Origin: Photobacterium lipolyticum
GTDB lineage: Bacteria; Pseudomonadota; Gammaproteobacteria; Enterobacterales; Vibrionaceae
Reading direction: 5' to 3'
DNA length: 40,006 nucleotides
Assembly (NCBI RefSeq): GCF_003026475.1
Contig: NZ_PYMC01000026.1
Span: forward strand, 1-40,006
The notes beneath the pieces were generated by a model. That model did no database searches. It worked only from the letters and a program-made list of their open reading frames with translations, and was not told the DNA's origin. The position numbers were made by a program, and so were the translations under genes. Below, one piece after another: positions 11,082 to 18,837 of this stretch (position 1 is its first letter; each line of letters begins with the position of its first letter).

Positions 11082-11362
11082 CGCTCCCTCCCCCTACCTT
11101 CACTTGTAACTTAATCACTACTTTTATCAGTAATGACAGAAATTACTCTTATGCTACCACCCACCTTAACAGCTTCTTTACGTTGCCGTAACAAATCAGC
11201 AAAAGCAAGTAAATATTTTTGGCGCGCATCAAACCAACCACACCTGATAGCAATAAAAACAGTAGCTTAATAAGTGTAGAGCAAAAACTCAAAACGCCAA
11301 ATTAAAACAAAAATCAGGAAAAAGTTCGGTAGGCATGATACTCACCAATCAAAGGCATATTT

Positions 11363-11387
11363 GTAACCAGTTACGTAATTAAATTAC
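11363..11387. promoter_or_regulatory. Two adjacent palindromes upstream of aceB
   Basis: GTAAC-CA-GTTAC (11363-11374) is followed directly by GTAATT-A-AATTAC (11375-11387). They share GTAA/TTAC ends and sit about 280 bases upstream of aceB in an otherwise gene-free AT-rich gap (11082-11685). The geometry suggests an operator for a dimeric regulator of the glyoxylate shunt. The sequences are not obvious IclR or FadR sites. Confidence 0.4.
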
Positions 11388-11571
11388 ACCAGGAGTGTAT
11401 TCTATCGAGGAAGGAAAAACCGTTTGAAACATGGCGTGTGGGAAAGGGATATCAAAAACAAATAAATAACAGGTGGTTATAAACACGCACTGCTCATATT
11501 TCATACACATTTAGCGAAATTTATTATTCATCTTGTTTCATTTATTCGCGAGGCGAAACAAAATAAACCTA

Positions 11572-11599
11572 CAAAAAGGCAACCTTTACGCCGCCTTTA
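11572..11599 (-). terminator. Probable terminator downstream of oxyR2
   Basis: On the minus strand AAAGGCGGC pairs with GTTGCCTTT (two G-U pairs) around a six-base loop, followed by TTTGT. It is about 90 bases beyond the oxyR2 stop codon. A second perfect 7-bp hairpin, GCTGTCA/TGACAGC at 11645-11670, lies closer to the stop but has no T run after it. Confidence 0.5.
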
Positions 11600-11685
11600 G
11601 TAAGATGACATATACTAATAAACGCTAGATTAAAAGAATATCATGCTGTCAAAAAGGGAGTTCTGACAGCACAGCCTCAACGTTG

Positions 11686-12582
11686 CTATAAAAGCCCCTC
11701 AACAATATCAGCCAAGCCATTAAATGTTTGGATCCGACTTGAAGTCGGCCGCCAAACCAAGCCAATTTGACGATAAGCGGCCTGGCCCGGGGGTTCGACA
11801 ACGACTAGGTTTTGGTTATCCAGCAAACCATGATCAATCGCCATCTGGGGAATAAAGGTTGTGCCTAAACCATTTGCCACCATTTGAACTAATGTATGCA
11901 AACTGGTGGCGGTAAAAGGATTAATTTTCTCTTTGGTTGTGAGTTTGCACGCTGAAACCGCATGTTCGGTTAAGCAATGTTCTTTCTCCAGTAGAAAAAC
12001 AGATTCATCGGGTAAATCAGCATATCGAAGTGGAACGTTCACTTTTTCCGCCTGATTTTTACTGATCACCATTTTGAACGCATCACGGCCAACAACCTTG
12101 CTATGCATACCGTTAATTTCAATGGGCAAGGCGAGGATCAAGACATCCATTTCACCATTTCTCAGCGCTGCCAGCAGATTCGTCGTGGTATCTTCACGCA
12201 ACAACAAGTGAAGCTTTGGATGCAGGCGGTTTACTTCTTGCACCAAGTCACACAGAAGAAAAGGCGCAATCGTCGGGATACACCCTACTCGCAACTTTCC
12301 TTCCATACCATCTCCGGTACATTTAGACAGTTCCATTAAATCCTGGCTACGCGCCAGTAACTCACGGGATCGGGTAACCACTTCTTCGCCCATTGAGGTG
12401 AAGACCAGAGATTTATTATCACGCTCGATCAGTTGACAGCTCAGCAACTCTTCCAAATTCTGAATACCTGAACTCAATGTAGACTGACTTACAAAACATT
12501 TTTTTGCCGCATCACCAAAGTGACGGGTTTCAAACAGTGTCACCAGATAGTGAAGCTGTTTTAGAGAGGGAAACTTTGTCAT
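11686..12582 (-). CDS. oxyR2: LysR-family peroxide sensor, OxyR2 type
   Basis: OxyR proteins sense hydrogen peroxide by forming a disulfide and then activate peroxidase genes. The 298-residue product has an N-terminal winged helix-turn-helix (about residues 5-63) and a LysR substrate-binding domain. The two redox cysteines are at 203 and 212 with the exact nine-residue OxyR spacing (HCLTEHAVSAC). The residue two before the sensing cysteine is Glu (EHC), which in Vibrio vulnificus marks OxyR2, the hypersensitive paralogue, rather than Gly as in OxyR1. It is divergent from a 2-Cys peroxiredoxin gene across 132 bases, its expected target. I am sure of OxyR; the OxyR2 subtype rests on this residue and the neighbour. 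Confidence 0.9.
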   Translation of the reverse strand: MTKFPSLKQLHYLVTLFETRHFGDAAKKCFVSQSTLSSGIQNLEELLSCQLIERDNKSLVFTSMGEEVVTRSRELLARSQDLMELSKCTGDGMEGKLRVGCIPTIAPFLLCDLVQEVNRLHPKLHLLLREDTTTNLLAALRNGEMDVLILALPIEINGMHSKVVGRDAFKMVISKNQAEKVNVPLRYADLPDESVFLLEKEHCLTEHAVSACKLTTKEKINPFTATSLHTLVQMVANGLGTTFIPQMAIDHGLLDNQNLVVVEPPGQAAYRQIGLVWRPTSSRIQTFNGLADIVEGLL

Positions 12583-12598
12583 CGTTTTTTTCGATTAC

Positions 12599-12646
12599 TT
12601 CAATCTGTTTATTCCGCTTTTTTCAATCTACCAGTTTCGCTATAGT
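12599..12646 (+). promoter_or_regulatory. Candidate peroxiredoxin promoter with a direct repeat
   Basis: A -10-like TATAGT lies at 12641-12646, with no good -35 before it, as expected for an activator-dependent promoter. TTCAATCT occurs twice (12599-12606 and 12622-12629), about two helical turns apart, where OxyR2 would be expected to bind. The classical OxyR pattern of ATAG/CTAT quarter-sites is not clearly met. Confidence 0.35.
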
Positions 12647-12714
12647 TTGTCTCGTCCAAACAAGGAGCCCACCGAGAAGGTCGGCACCAAACTGAATATT
12701 GTAGGAGCACCAAA

Positions 12715-13317
12715 ATGGTACTAGTAGGTCGTCAAGCACCAGATTTTACTGCTGCAGCTGTTTTAGGTAACGGCGAAATCGTTGATAACTTCAACTTTGC
12801 AGAGTTTACTAAAGGTAAAAAAGCGGTAGTTTTCTTCTACCCACTAGACTTCACTTTTGTTTGCCCATCTGAGCTCATCGCTTTTGACAAGCGTTTTGAA
12901 GATTTCCAAGCGAAAGGCGTTGAAGTTATCGGTGTTTCTATCGATTCTCAGTTCTCTCATAACGCATGGCGCAACACGGCTGTTGAAAACGGCGGTATCG
13001 GTCAGGTTAAATACCCGCTCGTTGCTGATGTTAAGCACGAAATCTGCAAAGCTTACGATGTTGAGCATCCAGAAGCTGGTGTTGCTTTCCGCGGTTCTTT
13101 CCTAATTGACGAAGACGGTGCAGTACGTCACCAAGTAGTCAACGATTTACCACTAGGCCGTAACATCGACGAAATGCTACGTATGGTTGACGCACTAAAC
13201 TTCCACCAGAAAAACGGTGAAGTTTGCCCGGCACAGTGGGAAGAAGGCAAAGCGGGTATGGATGCATCGCCAAAAGGTGTTGCTGACTACCTGTCTGAGC
13301 ACACTGCAGACCTGTAA
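12715..13317 (+). CDS. ahpC: Typical 2-Cys peroxiredoxin (AhpC/Prx family)
   Basis: This thiol peroxidase reduces hydrogen peroxide and organic peroxides. The 200-residue protein has the peroxidatic C50 in FVCPSE and the resolving C171 in EVCPAQW, so it is a typical 2-Cys dimer. GGIG and C-terminal YL motifs resemble those linked to over-oxidation sensitivity. No ahpF reductase gene is adjacent, so electrons may come from another reductase. AGGAG lies shortly before the ATG. Codon choice looks optimised for high expression. It faces oxyR2 and ends in a strong terminator. In Vibrio the homologue beside oxyR2 is called ahpC or prx; the exact name is uncertain. Confidence 0.93.
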   Translation: MVLVGRQAPDFTAAAVLGNGEIVDNFNFAEFTKGKKAVVFFYPLDFTFVCPSELIAFDKRFEDFQAKGVEVIGVSIDSQFSHNAWRNTAVENGGIGQVKYPLVADVKHEICKAYDVEHPEAGVAFRGSFLIDEDGAVRHQVVNDLPLGRNIDEMLRMVDALNFHQKNGEVCPAQWEEGKAGMDASPKGVADYLSEHTADL

Positions 13318-13420
13318 GTCTCAGCACAAGAATGCTATAAGCAGCACCCCGCTCAACGGTGTTGTGGCAACAAACGCGATAGCGTAAAGCCAAAGTCAGC
13401 CGCAAGGCAAAAAAATAATG

Positions 13421-13446
13421 AGGCCCGGACCACCGGGCCCTTTTTA
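13421..13446 (+). terminator. Terminator of the peroxiredoxin gene
   Basis: GGCCCGG (13422-13428) pairs with CCGGGCC (13433-13439) around ACCA, followed by TTTTT. Confidence 0.9.
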
Positions 13447-13455
13447 GTTTAAAAG

Positions 13456-13484
13456 GTACGAGTATCTAGAAACGAGATACGAGC
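13456..13484. repeat. Dispersed short repeat containing CTAGAAACGAG
   Basis: CTAGAAACGAG (13466-13476) is the exact reverse complement of CTCGTTTCTAG in the 83-275 tandem array. It is flanked by ACGAGTAT and GATACGAG. It lies in the gap between the peroxiredoxin terminator and cutC. Confidence 0.6.
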
Positions 13485-13579
13485 AATACCCACCAGATGC
13501 CACTCGCCACTGAAGCATATTTCCCCCACCCTTTTTGTTATAGACTACTGCCCTATTCCCTTCCCTGTCGGTTAATTGT

Positions 13580-14320
13580 ATGTTCCAGCATATTGAAGTC
13601 TGTATTGATAACCTTGAATCTTTGCACTATGCCCAACAGGGTGGCGCAACCCGCATTGAGCTGTGCTCATCATTAGCGCTTGGCGGCTTAACCCCCAGCG
13701 TCGGTTTTATGAAGCAAGCCGCTAAACATGCTCTTATTCCTGTGTATGCCATGATCCGCCCTCGTCAGGGGGATTTTTTGTTTTCAGATGACGAGATTGA
13801 GCTGATGCTGGAAGATATTCATGCCGCCAAACAAGCTGGCCTGCAAGGTGTCGTGGTCGGTGTTTTAACTCCTCAAAGCCAGATCAACCGCGATGCGCTA
13901 ACAACGCTGGTGAAAGAAGCCAAGGGGCTGGGCGTTACCTTCCACCGTGCAATTGATCAGTGCAGAGAGCCTTTTGAAGCACTGGATACGATTATGTCGA
14001 CAGGTTGTGAGCGAGTACTTACATCCGGGCTTGAAGCCAATGCTCTGGCAGGTACTGATACTATTGCCCGTATGGTGCAGCATTGCGGAAATCGTTTGAG
14101 TATCATGGCCGGAGCCGGTGTTACTGCAGATAATGCCGTTGAAATCATCGCTAAAAGCGGCATCGAAGAGATCCACCTTTCCGGTAAAAGCACCCGAGCC
14201 AGCCATATGATCAACGTTGCCCGTCAGGCACATATGGGCAGTGCTGACATTGATGACTTTCTTATACCGGTAACCTCTGCCGAGAAAATTGCGGCGGTGG
14301 TAAGAGCAATTCAATGTTAA
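13580..14320 (+). CDS. cutC: CutC family protein
   Basis: The 246-residue protein is a member of the CutC family, a TIM-barrel fold linked historically to copper handling; its biochemical role is not settled. The N-terminus [35 protein letters not shown] and the internal blocks [11 protein letters not shown] and [10 protein letters not shown] are characteristic. The length is that of E. coli CutC. ATG at 13580 is used although its Shine-Dalgarno is weak. It is a single gene, convergent with the hydrolase gene across a shared hairpin. Confidence 0.9.
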   Translation: MFQHIEVCIDNLESLHYAQQGGATRIELCSSLALGGLTPSVGFMKQAAKHALIPVYAMIRPRQGDFLFSDDEIELMLEDIHAAKQAGLQGVVVGVLTPQSQINRDALTTLVKEAKGLGVTFHRAIDQCREPFEALDTIMSTGCERVLTSGLEANALAGTDTIARMVQHCGNRLSIMAGAGVTADNAVEIIAKSGIEEIHLSGKSTRASHMINVARQAHMGSADIDDFLIPVTSAEKIAAVVRAIQC

Positions 14321-14338
14321 TTCAATAGCAAGATCAAA

Positions 14339-14360
14339 AGAGCCTGCTATTGCAGGCTCT
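14339..14360. terminator. Bidirectional terminator between cutC and the S33 hydrolase
   Basis: AGAGCCTGC (14339-14347) pairs perfectly with GCAGGCTCT (14352-14360) around TATT. On the minus strand it is followed by TTTT, and on the plus strand by TTAA. It serves two convergent genes. Confidence 0.8.
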
Positions 14361-14365
14361 TAAGG

Positions 14366-15856
14366 TTACCAGCCAATCACATCTTTCGCTGGATGCGGAG
14401 TATCCGGGGTTACTGCAAACTTCTTAGCCGATACCGATGATACATCACAGGTATTATCGGCAATATTCTGGGTCGGATCGAGCAGATAAGCCGTGGTACT
14501 CTGATCGACACAACCGATGCCACTATAACTAAAGCCATGATCAACATAGTTATCAACGGTGACCAGTGAGGCCGATGAACCAAAACTAGCCGCCATAGCT
14601 TCAGCCCAGGTATAGGGTGTGGCCGGATCGTACTGACCACCAATAATCAGAATCTGCTTATCGCCCAGCCCTAACGGCTTTTCCGTTATCGCCGGGATCG
14701 GATCCCGCAGTGCTGACCACCCTTTACACAGTTCAGCCGTCTGAACATACGTCAACATACCGTATAAGGAAGATTCAGCCTTATAGCGATCGTCTGAGGT
14801 ATCAATTTCACTATCTGATAAATGGGTTCTCTCATCGGTACACACCACGGCTTTAAACAGGGCATTGCCTCTAAGATCATCTTCCGAACCCGAATAATGT
14901 TTATTGTAACCACTAGCAAGCTTTAACGATAAAGCCTCTTTAAGTTCAGCTGCCATATACTTATCGAGTAGATTAATTAGCCCAGGGCTAATATCAGACC
15001 AGTCACCTGAAGACTCTCTGGCTACGGTCAGGTTCAGCGCCGATGAACCTTGCTTAAAAGTAAGTGCCCCATCGATTGCCTGGTAAGAATTACCACTGAA
15101 CAGAGTGTCGACAATAGTTTGATAGTGAACCTTTCGGTTAGGTTTCTTATCATATTCTAAGCGGAAACCGGCAATTTTCTCGTAACCAGCTGCATTACCA
15201 ATACGAATTTCAACGTTGTTCGCATCGGTTGGCGACATTGGGGAATCTAATACAATAGCCCGGACACGCTCCGGAAACATCTTGGCGTATAGTGAACCCA
15301 GGCGGGTGCCATAAGAGTAGCCCAAGAAATTCAGTTTCTCTTCACCAAGCATCGCGCGCAACCGATCGATATCTTTAACGACGGTATTACTACCCAGGAA
15401 AGGCGCAACTTGGGTAAAAGTGGCTGTACAATCACCGTCCCCTTCAGACTCAGCCACCGCACACTCTGTCAGCTCAGAAGCAAAAGCACTCTGACCGGTG
15501 CCGCGCGGATCGATTCCCACGATATCAAAGCGATTGAGAATATCCTGGGGGATCCAATAATTATTAATCATCAAGCCGACGCCACCTACCGCAGCTGCGC
15601 TTGGCCCGCCAAAGTTAAACACCAGGATACCAATACGGTTGGCTGGGTCTTGTGCTTTATGGACCCCGTAATGAATATTGACCTGCTCGCCAGTCTCATC
15701 GGCATAACTTTTAGGCACAGACATGAAGCCACATTCCATATTGACCGGACATATCGAGTCAACACGATTTTTAGCAAACTGGTCGTCGCTACCGCCACTG
15801 TTACAACCAGCCAGGAAAAGGCTGGCCAATAAGCCAGATACCAACCGATACATCAT
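14366..15856 (-). CDS. Alpha/beta-hydrolase lipoprotein (S33/TAP-like peptidase)
   Basis: This is a predicted exported lipoprotein hydrolase, probably an aminopeptidase. The signal peptide ends in the lipobox LAGC with the lipidated cysteine at 18. The alpha/beta-hydrolase core shows the oxyanion region NFGGP near 81-85, the nucleophile S181 in GYSYG, and candidate acid D410 (GGQYDPATP) and H440 (VDHGFSY) in a TAP-like C-terminal domain. The family includes tripeptidyl aminopeptidases, but the natural substrate cannot be read from sequence. The frame starts with two consecutive ATG codons (15854-15856 and 15851-15853); AAGGA upstream fits either. The residue after the cysteine is Asn, suggesting outer-membrane sorting. 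Single gene, convergent with cutC. Confidence 0.88.
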   Translation of the reverse strand: MMYRLVSGLLASLFLAGCNSGGSDDQFAKNRVDSICPVNMECGFMSVPKSYADETGEQVNIHYGVHKAQDPANRIGILVFNFGGPSAAAVGGVGLMINNYWIPQDILNRFDIVGIDPRGTGQSAFASELTECAVAESEGDGDCTATFTQVAPFLGSNTVVKDIDRLRAMLGEEKLNFLGYSYGTRLGSLYAKMFPERVRAIVLDSPMSPTDANNVEIRIGNAAGYEKIAGFRLEYDKKPNRKVHYQTIVDTLFSGNSYQAIDGALTFKQGSSALNLTVARESSGDWSDISPGLINLLDKYMAAELKEALSLKLASGYNKHYSGSEDDLRGNALFKAVVCTDERTHLSDSEIDTSDDRYKAESSLYGMLTYVQTAELCKGWSALRDPIPAITEKPLGLGDKQILIIGGQYDPATPYTWAEAMAASFGSSASLVTVDNYVDHGFSYSGIGCVDQSTTAYLLDPTQNIADNTCDVSSVSAKKFAVTPDTPHPAKDVIGW

Positions 15857-15963
15857 TCATCCTTATTTATTGTTATTCGCAACCACTGCAGGGCGAATAA
15901 TAACATACCGTACAATTATTAATCTCCGAAATACAGGACCATATAACAAACTCTTTCATTCGT

Positions 15964-16242
15964 TATACCCAAGTTACCTCAAGATGCAGGATTCAGAGTG
16001 ATGCCAGCCAGTTCAATTCAAGGAAAATGTGCGAAGGAATGACTGGTCCTTTCGAGTGCATTTGACACCGAAGTGAGCTGGCTGGATCACTCCCGAAGGG
16101 CGAGTTTTCCAGGCACTAATGATGCGTTGCTGATTTTTGATGTAGAGCGACTATATCTGCAAATCAGCGCCTGACCTTAGCGCCTGACCTTAGCGCCTGG
16201 AAATTCTCGCTGAAACGAGCATCTTGAGGTTACTTGGGTATA
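15964..16242. mobile_element. MITE-like element with 24-bp terminal inverted repeats
   Basis: The ends at 15964-15987 (TATACCCAAGTT onward) and 16219-16242 (ending ACTTGGGTATA) are inverted copies with one mismatch in 24. Inside are nested inverted repeats: 15997-16011 against 16078-16091 (AGTGATGCCAGCCAG and CTGGCTGGATCACT), GCTGATTT against AAATCAGC, and GCGAG..CCAGGC against its complement. GCGCCTGACCTTA is tandemly duplicated near 16172-16200. The 279-bp element encodes nothing evident and could fold into a large cruciform. No clear target duplication is seen. From memory, similar ends are common in Vibrio and Photobacterium. It occupies most of the 557-base gap before ppk2. Confidence 0.8.
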
Positions 16243-16255
16243 TATCAATTGAATA

Positions 16256-16282
16256 GTTTTCTGCATCAACACCACAGAAAAC
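16256..16282. other. Hairpin upstream of ppk2
   Basis: GTTTTCTG (16256-16263) and CAGAAAAC (16275-16282) are perfect 8-bp inverted arms with an 11-base loop, just past the MITE-like element and about 130 bases before ppk2. It could be an operator or a leader structure. Confidence 0.35.
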
Positions 16283-16413
16283 CCTCGCAATATCTGCTCT
16301 TATCCCGCTTGATCGTCATTTGTCACAACGTTTAATTCGTCACCATGCTGATCTGGCATTACTATTAGATAGCGATGAGGCAGGAAATCATAACAGCGCC
16401 GACGGAGTAGGAC

Positions 16414-17223
16414 ATGGCCAATAATCCATCAGAAGAAAAACTAAAAAAGAAAGATTATGCTCAAGAGCTCGAACGGTTACAGGTTGAGCTGGTTAAGCTT
16501 CAAGAGTGGATTAAGCACAGCGGGCTTAAAGTGGCCGTCATTTTTGAAGGGCGGGATGCCGCGGGGAAAGGCGGCGTGATAAAACGGATAATGGAAAAAC
16601 TTAACCCTCGGGTATGCCGTATCGCAGCCTTGCCCAAACCGACCGAGAGAGAAAAAACCCAATGGTATTTCCAGCGCTATGTCGCCCACCTTCCCTCGGC
16701 AGGAGAAATCGTACTGTTTGACCGCAGCTGGTACAACCGGGCAGGGGTCGAAAAAGTGATGGGGTTTTGCAGCGATGAGGAATACGATGAGTTTCTCCGT
16801 TCGTGCCCTGAGTTTGAGCGCATGCTGCTGCGCTCCGGAATTATATTGCTGAAATACTGGTTCTCGGTTTCCGATGAAGAGCAGGAAAGTCGCTTCCTTA
16901 AGCGCATTAATACCCCGATAAAACGCTGGAAATTCAGCCCTATGGATCTTGAATCCCGAGGCCGCTGGGCAGAATACTCGGCCGCGAAAGACAAAATGTT
17001 TGCCTATACCGATACCAAGCAATGCCCGTGGTGGGTGGTAGACGCAGACGACAAAAAGAAGGCGCGGATCAATTGTATCTCACACTTGATCTCCCATATC
17101 CCTTATGAAGAAATCCACTATCCTCATATTGAGCTGCCGGAGGTCAACAAAGAGGGATATGTTCGTGCCCCGGCAGACAGCCAGACCTTTGTGCCTGACA
17201 GGTTTTCTGGTCATAAGCCATGA
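16414..17223 (+). CDS. ppk2: Polyphosphate kinase 2
   Basis: PPK2 enzymes transfer phosphate between polyphosphate and nucleotides, usually favouring nucleotide synthesis from polyphosphate. The 269-residue protein is a single-domain PPK2. It has the Walker A-like FEGRDAAGKGG at 44-54, the lid-region motif FDRSWYNRAGVEKVMGF from 102, and a basic region RFLKRINTPIKRWKFSPMD. The start ATG follows GGAGTAGGAC. It is convergent with phoU, so it is transcribed separately from the pst genes although it sits beside them. Subclass (ADP or GDP preference) cannot be told by eye. Confidence 0.95.
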   Translation: MANNPSEEKLKKKDYAQELERLQVELVKLQEWIKHSGLKVAVIFEGRDAAGKGGVIKRIMEKLNPRVCRIAALPKPTEREKTQWYFQRYVAHLPSAGEIVLFDRSWYNRAGVEKVMGFCSDEEYDEFLRSCPEFERMLLRSGIILLKYWFSVSDEEQESRFLKRINTPIKRWKFSPMDLESRGRWAEYSAAKDKMFAYTDTKQCPWWVVDADDKKKARINCISHLISHIPYEEIHYPHIELPEVNKEGYVRAPADSQTFVPDRFSGHKP

Positions 17224-17270
17224 GACCAATAGTGAGAAATAACCACGTGAATAAGTCGATGGCTGACAAG

Positions 17271-17981
17271 TTATTTTAGGACGTTTTCTAACTCATCCGG
17301 GTTAGTGTGACGGATATCTTTGCCCTTTACGAAATAAATAATATACTCACAAATATTCTGACAACGATCACCGACACGCTCGATAGAACGCGCTGACCAC
17401 ATCACCTGCAGAACATTCGGAATAGAACGCGGATCTTCCATCATATAGGTCATCAACTGGCGAATAATGGCCTCGTATTCACGATCAATGCGATCATCTT
17501 CTTGATAGACTTCAATGGCAGCTTTGACGTCCATACGGGCAAAGGCATCTAATACCTCATGTAACATTTTAACGGCATGCTGGCCCAGAGATTCCAGCGA
17601 TACCAATAAGGTGTATTGCTTATTGGTGAAATTCTCCAGTGCTACTTTCGCAATGCTTTCCGCGACATCACCAATACGTTCCAAATCCGTAATGGTTTTG
17701 ATGATCGCAATCACCAGGCGTAAATCACTGGCGGTTGGCTGACGTTTAGCAATGATACGGGTGCAAGCTTCATCAATTGCCACTTCCATGGCATTGACTT
17801 TGTGATCACCTTTAATCACCCGCTTAGCCAGTTCAGCATCTTGCAGGTGCATCGCTTTCAGTGCATCAGCTAACTGCTGCTCAACCAGCCCGCCCATGGC
17901 TAATACATGGGTACGAATACTTTCCAGTTCAGCATTAAACTGGCCTGATATATGTCGGCCTAGGCTTAAATTATCCAACAT
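17271..17981 (-). CDS. phoU: Phosphate signalling protein PhoU
   Basis: PhoU links the Pst transporter to the PhoR kinase and keeps the Pho response off when phosphate is plentiful. The 236-residue helical protein has the two related three-helix repeats typical of the family, with the metal-binding E/DxxxD patterns visible (for example [13 protein letters not shown] near 66 and [12 protein letters not shown] near 163). It lies 11 bases after pstB and is the last gene of pstC-pstA-pstB-phoU. The order is the usual one, but pstS is not in this operon; it lies 5 kb away downstream of phoR. Confidence 0.96.
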   Translation of the reverse strand: MLDNLSLGRHISGQFNAELESIRTHVLAMGGLVEQQLADALKAMHLQDAELAKRVIKGDHKVNAMEVAIDEACTRIIAKRQPTASDLRLVIAIIKTITDLERIGDVAESIAKVALENFTNKQYTLLVSLESLGQHAVKMLHEVLDAFARMDVKAAIEVYQEDDRIDREYEAIIRQLMTYMMEDPRSIPNVLQVMWSARSIERVGDRCQNICEYIIYFVKGKDIRHTNPDELENVLK

Positions 17982-17992
17982 GTTGTGACTCC

Positions 17993-18811
17993 TTAACCGT
18001 ATCGGCCGGTAATATAATCTTCGGTGCGCTTCTCTTTCGGGGTGGTGAAAATATCGTTCGTATTGCTGTATTCCACCAGCTCTCCCATATGCATAAAGGC
18101 TGTTTGATCTGACACCCTTGCCGCCTGCTGCATATTATGAGTCACAATGATCACCGTATATTTGGTTTTCAGCTCATTGATCAGCTCTTCAATCGTCAGC
18201 GTTGAAATCGGATCCAGTGCTGACGTTGGTTCATCGAGTAATAAGACTTCAGGTTCAATCGCTATCGCCCGGGCTATCACCAGGCGCTGTTGCTGACCTC
18301 CCGATAAACCAAACGCATTCTCATGCAGTCGATCTTTCACTTCATCCCACAAGGCGGCTGCCCGTAGCGAGCTTTCTACCGCATCATCTAACACTCGACG
18401 ATCGCGGCTCCCTTGCAGTCGCAGACCATAAACCACATTTTCATAAATTGATTTAGGAAACGGGTTGGGACGCTGGAATACCATACCAACTCGGCGCCGT
18501 AGCGAGGCCACATCGACCTTACTATCATAAATATTCTGGCCATGAAGCATGATTTTCCCATCAACGCGACAGCCCTCAACCAGCTCATTCATCCGGTTGA
18601 TACAGCGTAATAAGGTTGACTTACCACACCCCGACGGGCCGATAAAGGAGGTCACCTGCCCTTTGGCAATCCGCATATTTATATTGAACAGCGCCTGCGT
18701 ATTACCGTAATGCAGATCCAGCCCTTCAATCGACAGCGCGGTTTTCTCTTCGGGTAACGAGGCTAAATCTAATGGCTCAAAAAATCCCATTGTAGTGTTA
18801 ACTGAAAGCAT
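17993..18811 (-). CDS. pstB: Phosphate ABC transporter ATP-binding protein PstB
   Basis: PstB is the ATPase of the high-affinity phosphate importer. The 272-residue protein has Walker [10 protein letters not shown] at 58-66, the Q-loop region [16 protein letters not shown], the ABC signature LSGGQQQRL, Walker [13 protein letters not shown] and the switch histidine in VTHNMQQA. All are intact. ATG start. It lies 26 bases after pstA and 11 before phoU, within one operon. Confidence 0.97.
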   Translation of the reverse strand: MLSVNTTMGFFEPLDLASLPEEKTALSIEGLDLHYGNTQALFNINMRIAKGQVTSFIGPSGCGKSTLLRCINRMNELVEGCRVDGKIMLHGQNIYDSKVDVASLRRRVGMVFQRPNPFPKSIYENVVYGLRLQGSRDRRVLDDAVESSLRAAALWDEVKDRLHENAFGLSGGQQQRLVIARAIAIEPEVLLLDEPTSALDPISTLTIEELINELKTKYTVIIVTHNMQQAARVSDQTAFMHMGELVEYSNTNDIFTTPKEKRTEDYITGRYG

Positions 18812-18837
18812 GTATTTACTCGCTATTGCTCAACTCG

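Noticed and set aside
13898..14314. A 138-codon minus-strand frame inside cutC
   Set aside because: Entirely antisense to cutC, with no domain features.
15410..15832. A 140-codon plus-strand frame inside the S33 hydrolase gene
   Set aside because: It mirrors the hydrolase coding sequence, including the signal peptide region, and has no ribosome-binding site or recognisable product.
16311..16346. A Pho box upstream of ppk2 (three GTCA words)
   Set aside because: The words are spaced 7 and 17 bases apart, not the 11-base period of a PhoB site.
16477..17022. A 181-codon open frame antisense to ppk2
   Set aside because: It lies wholly within the strongly supported ppk2 gene, has no family features, and is explained by the codon pattern of ppk2 on the other strand.
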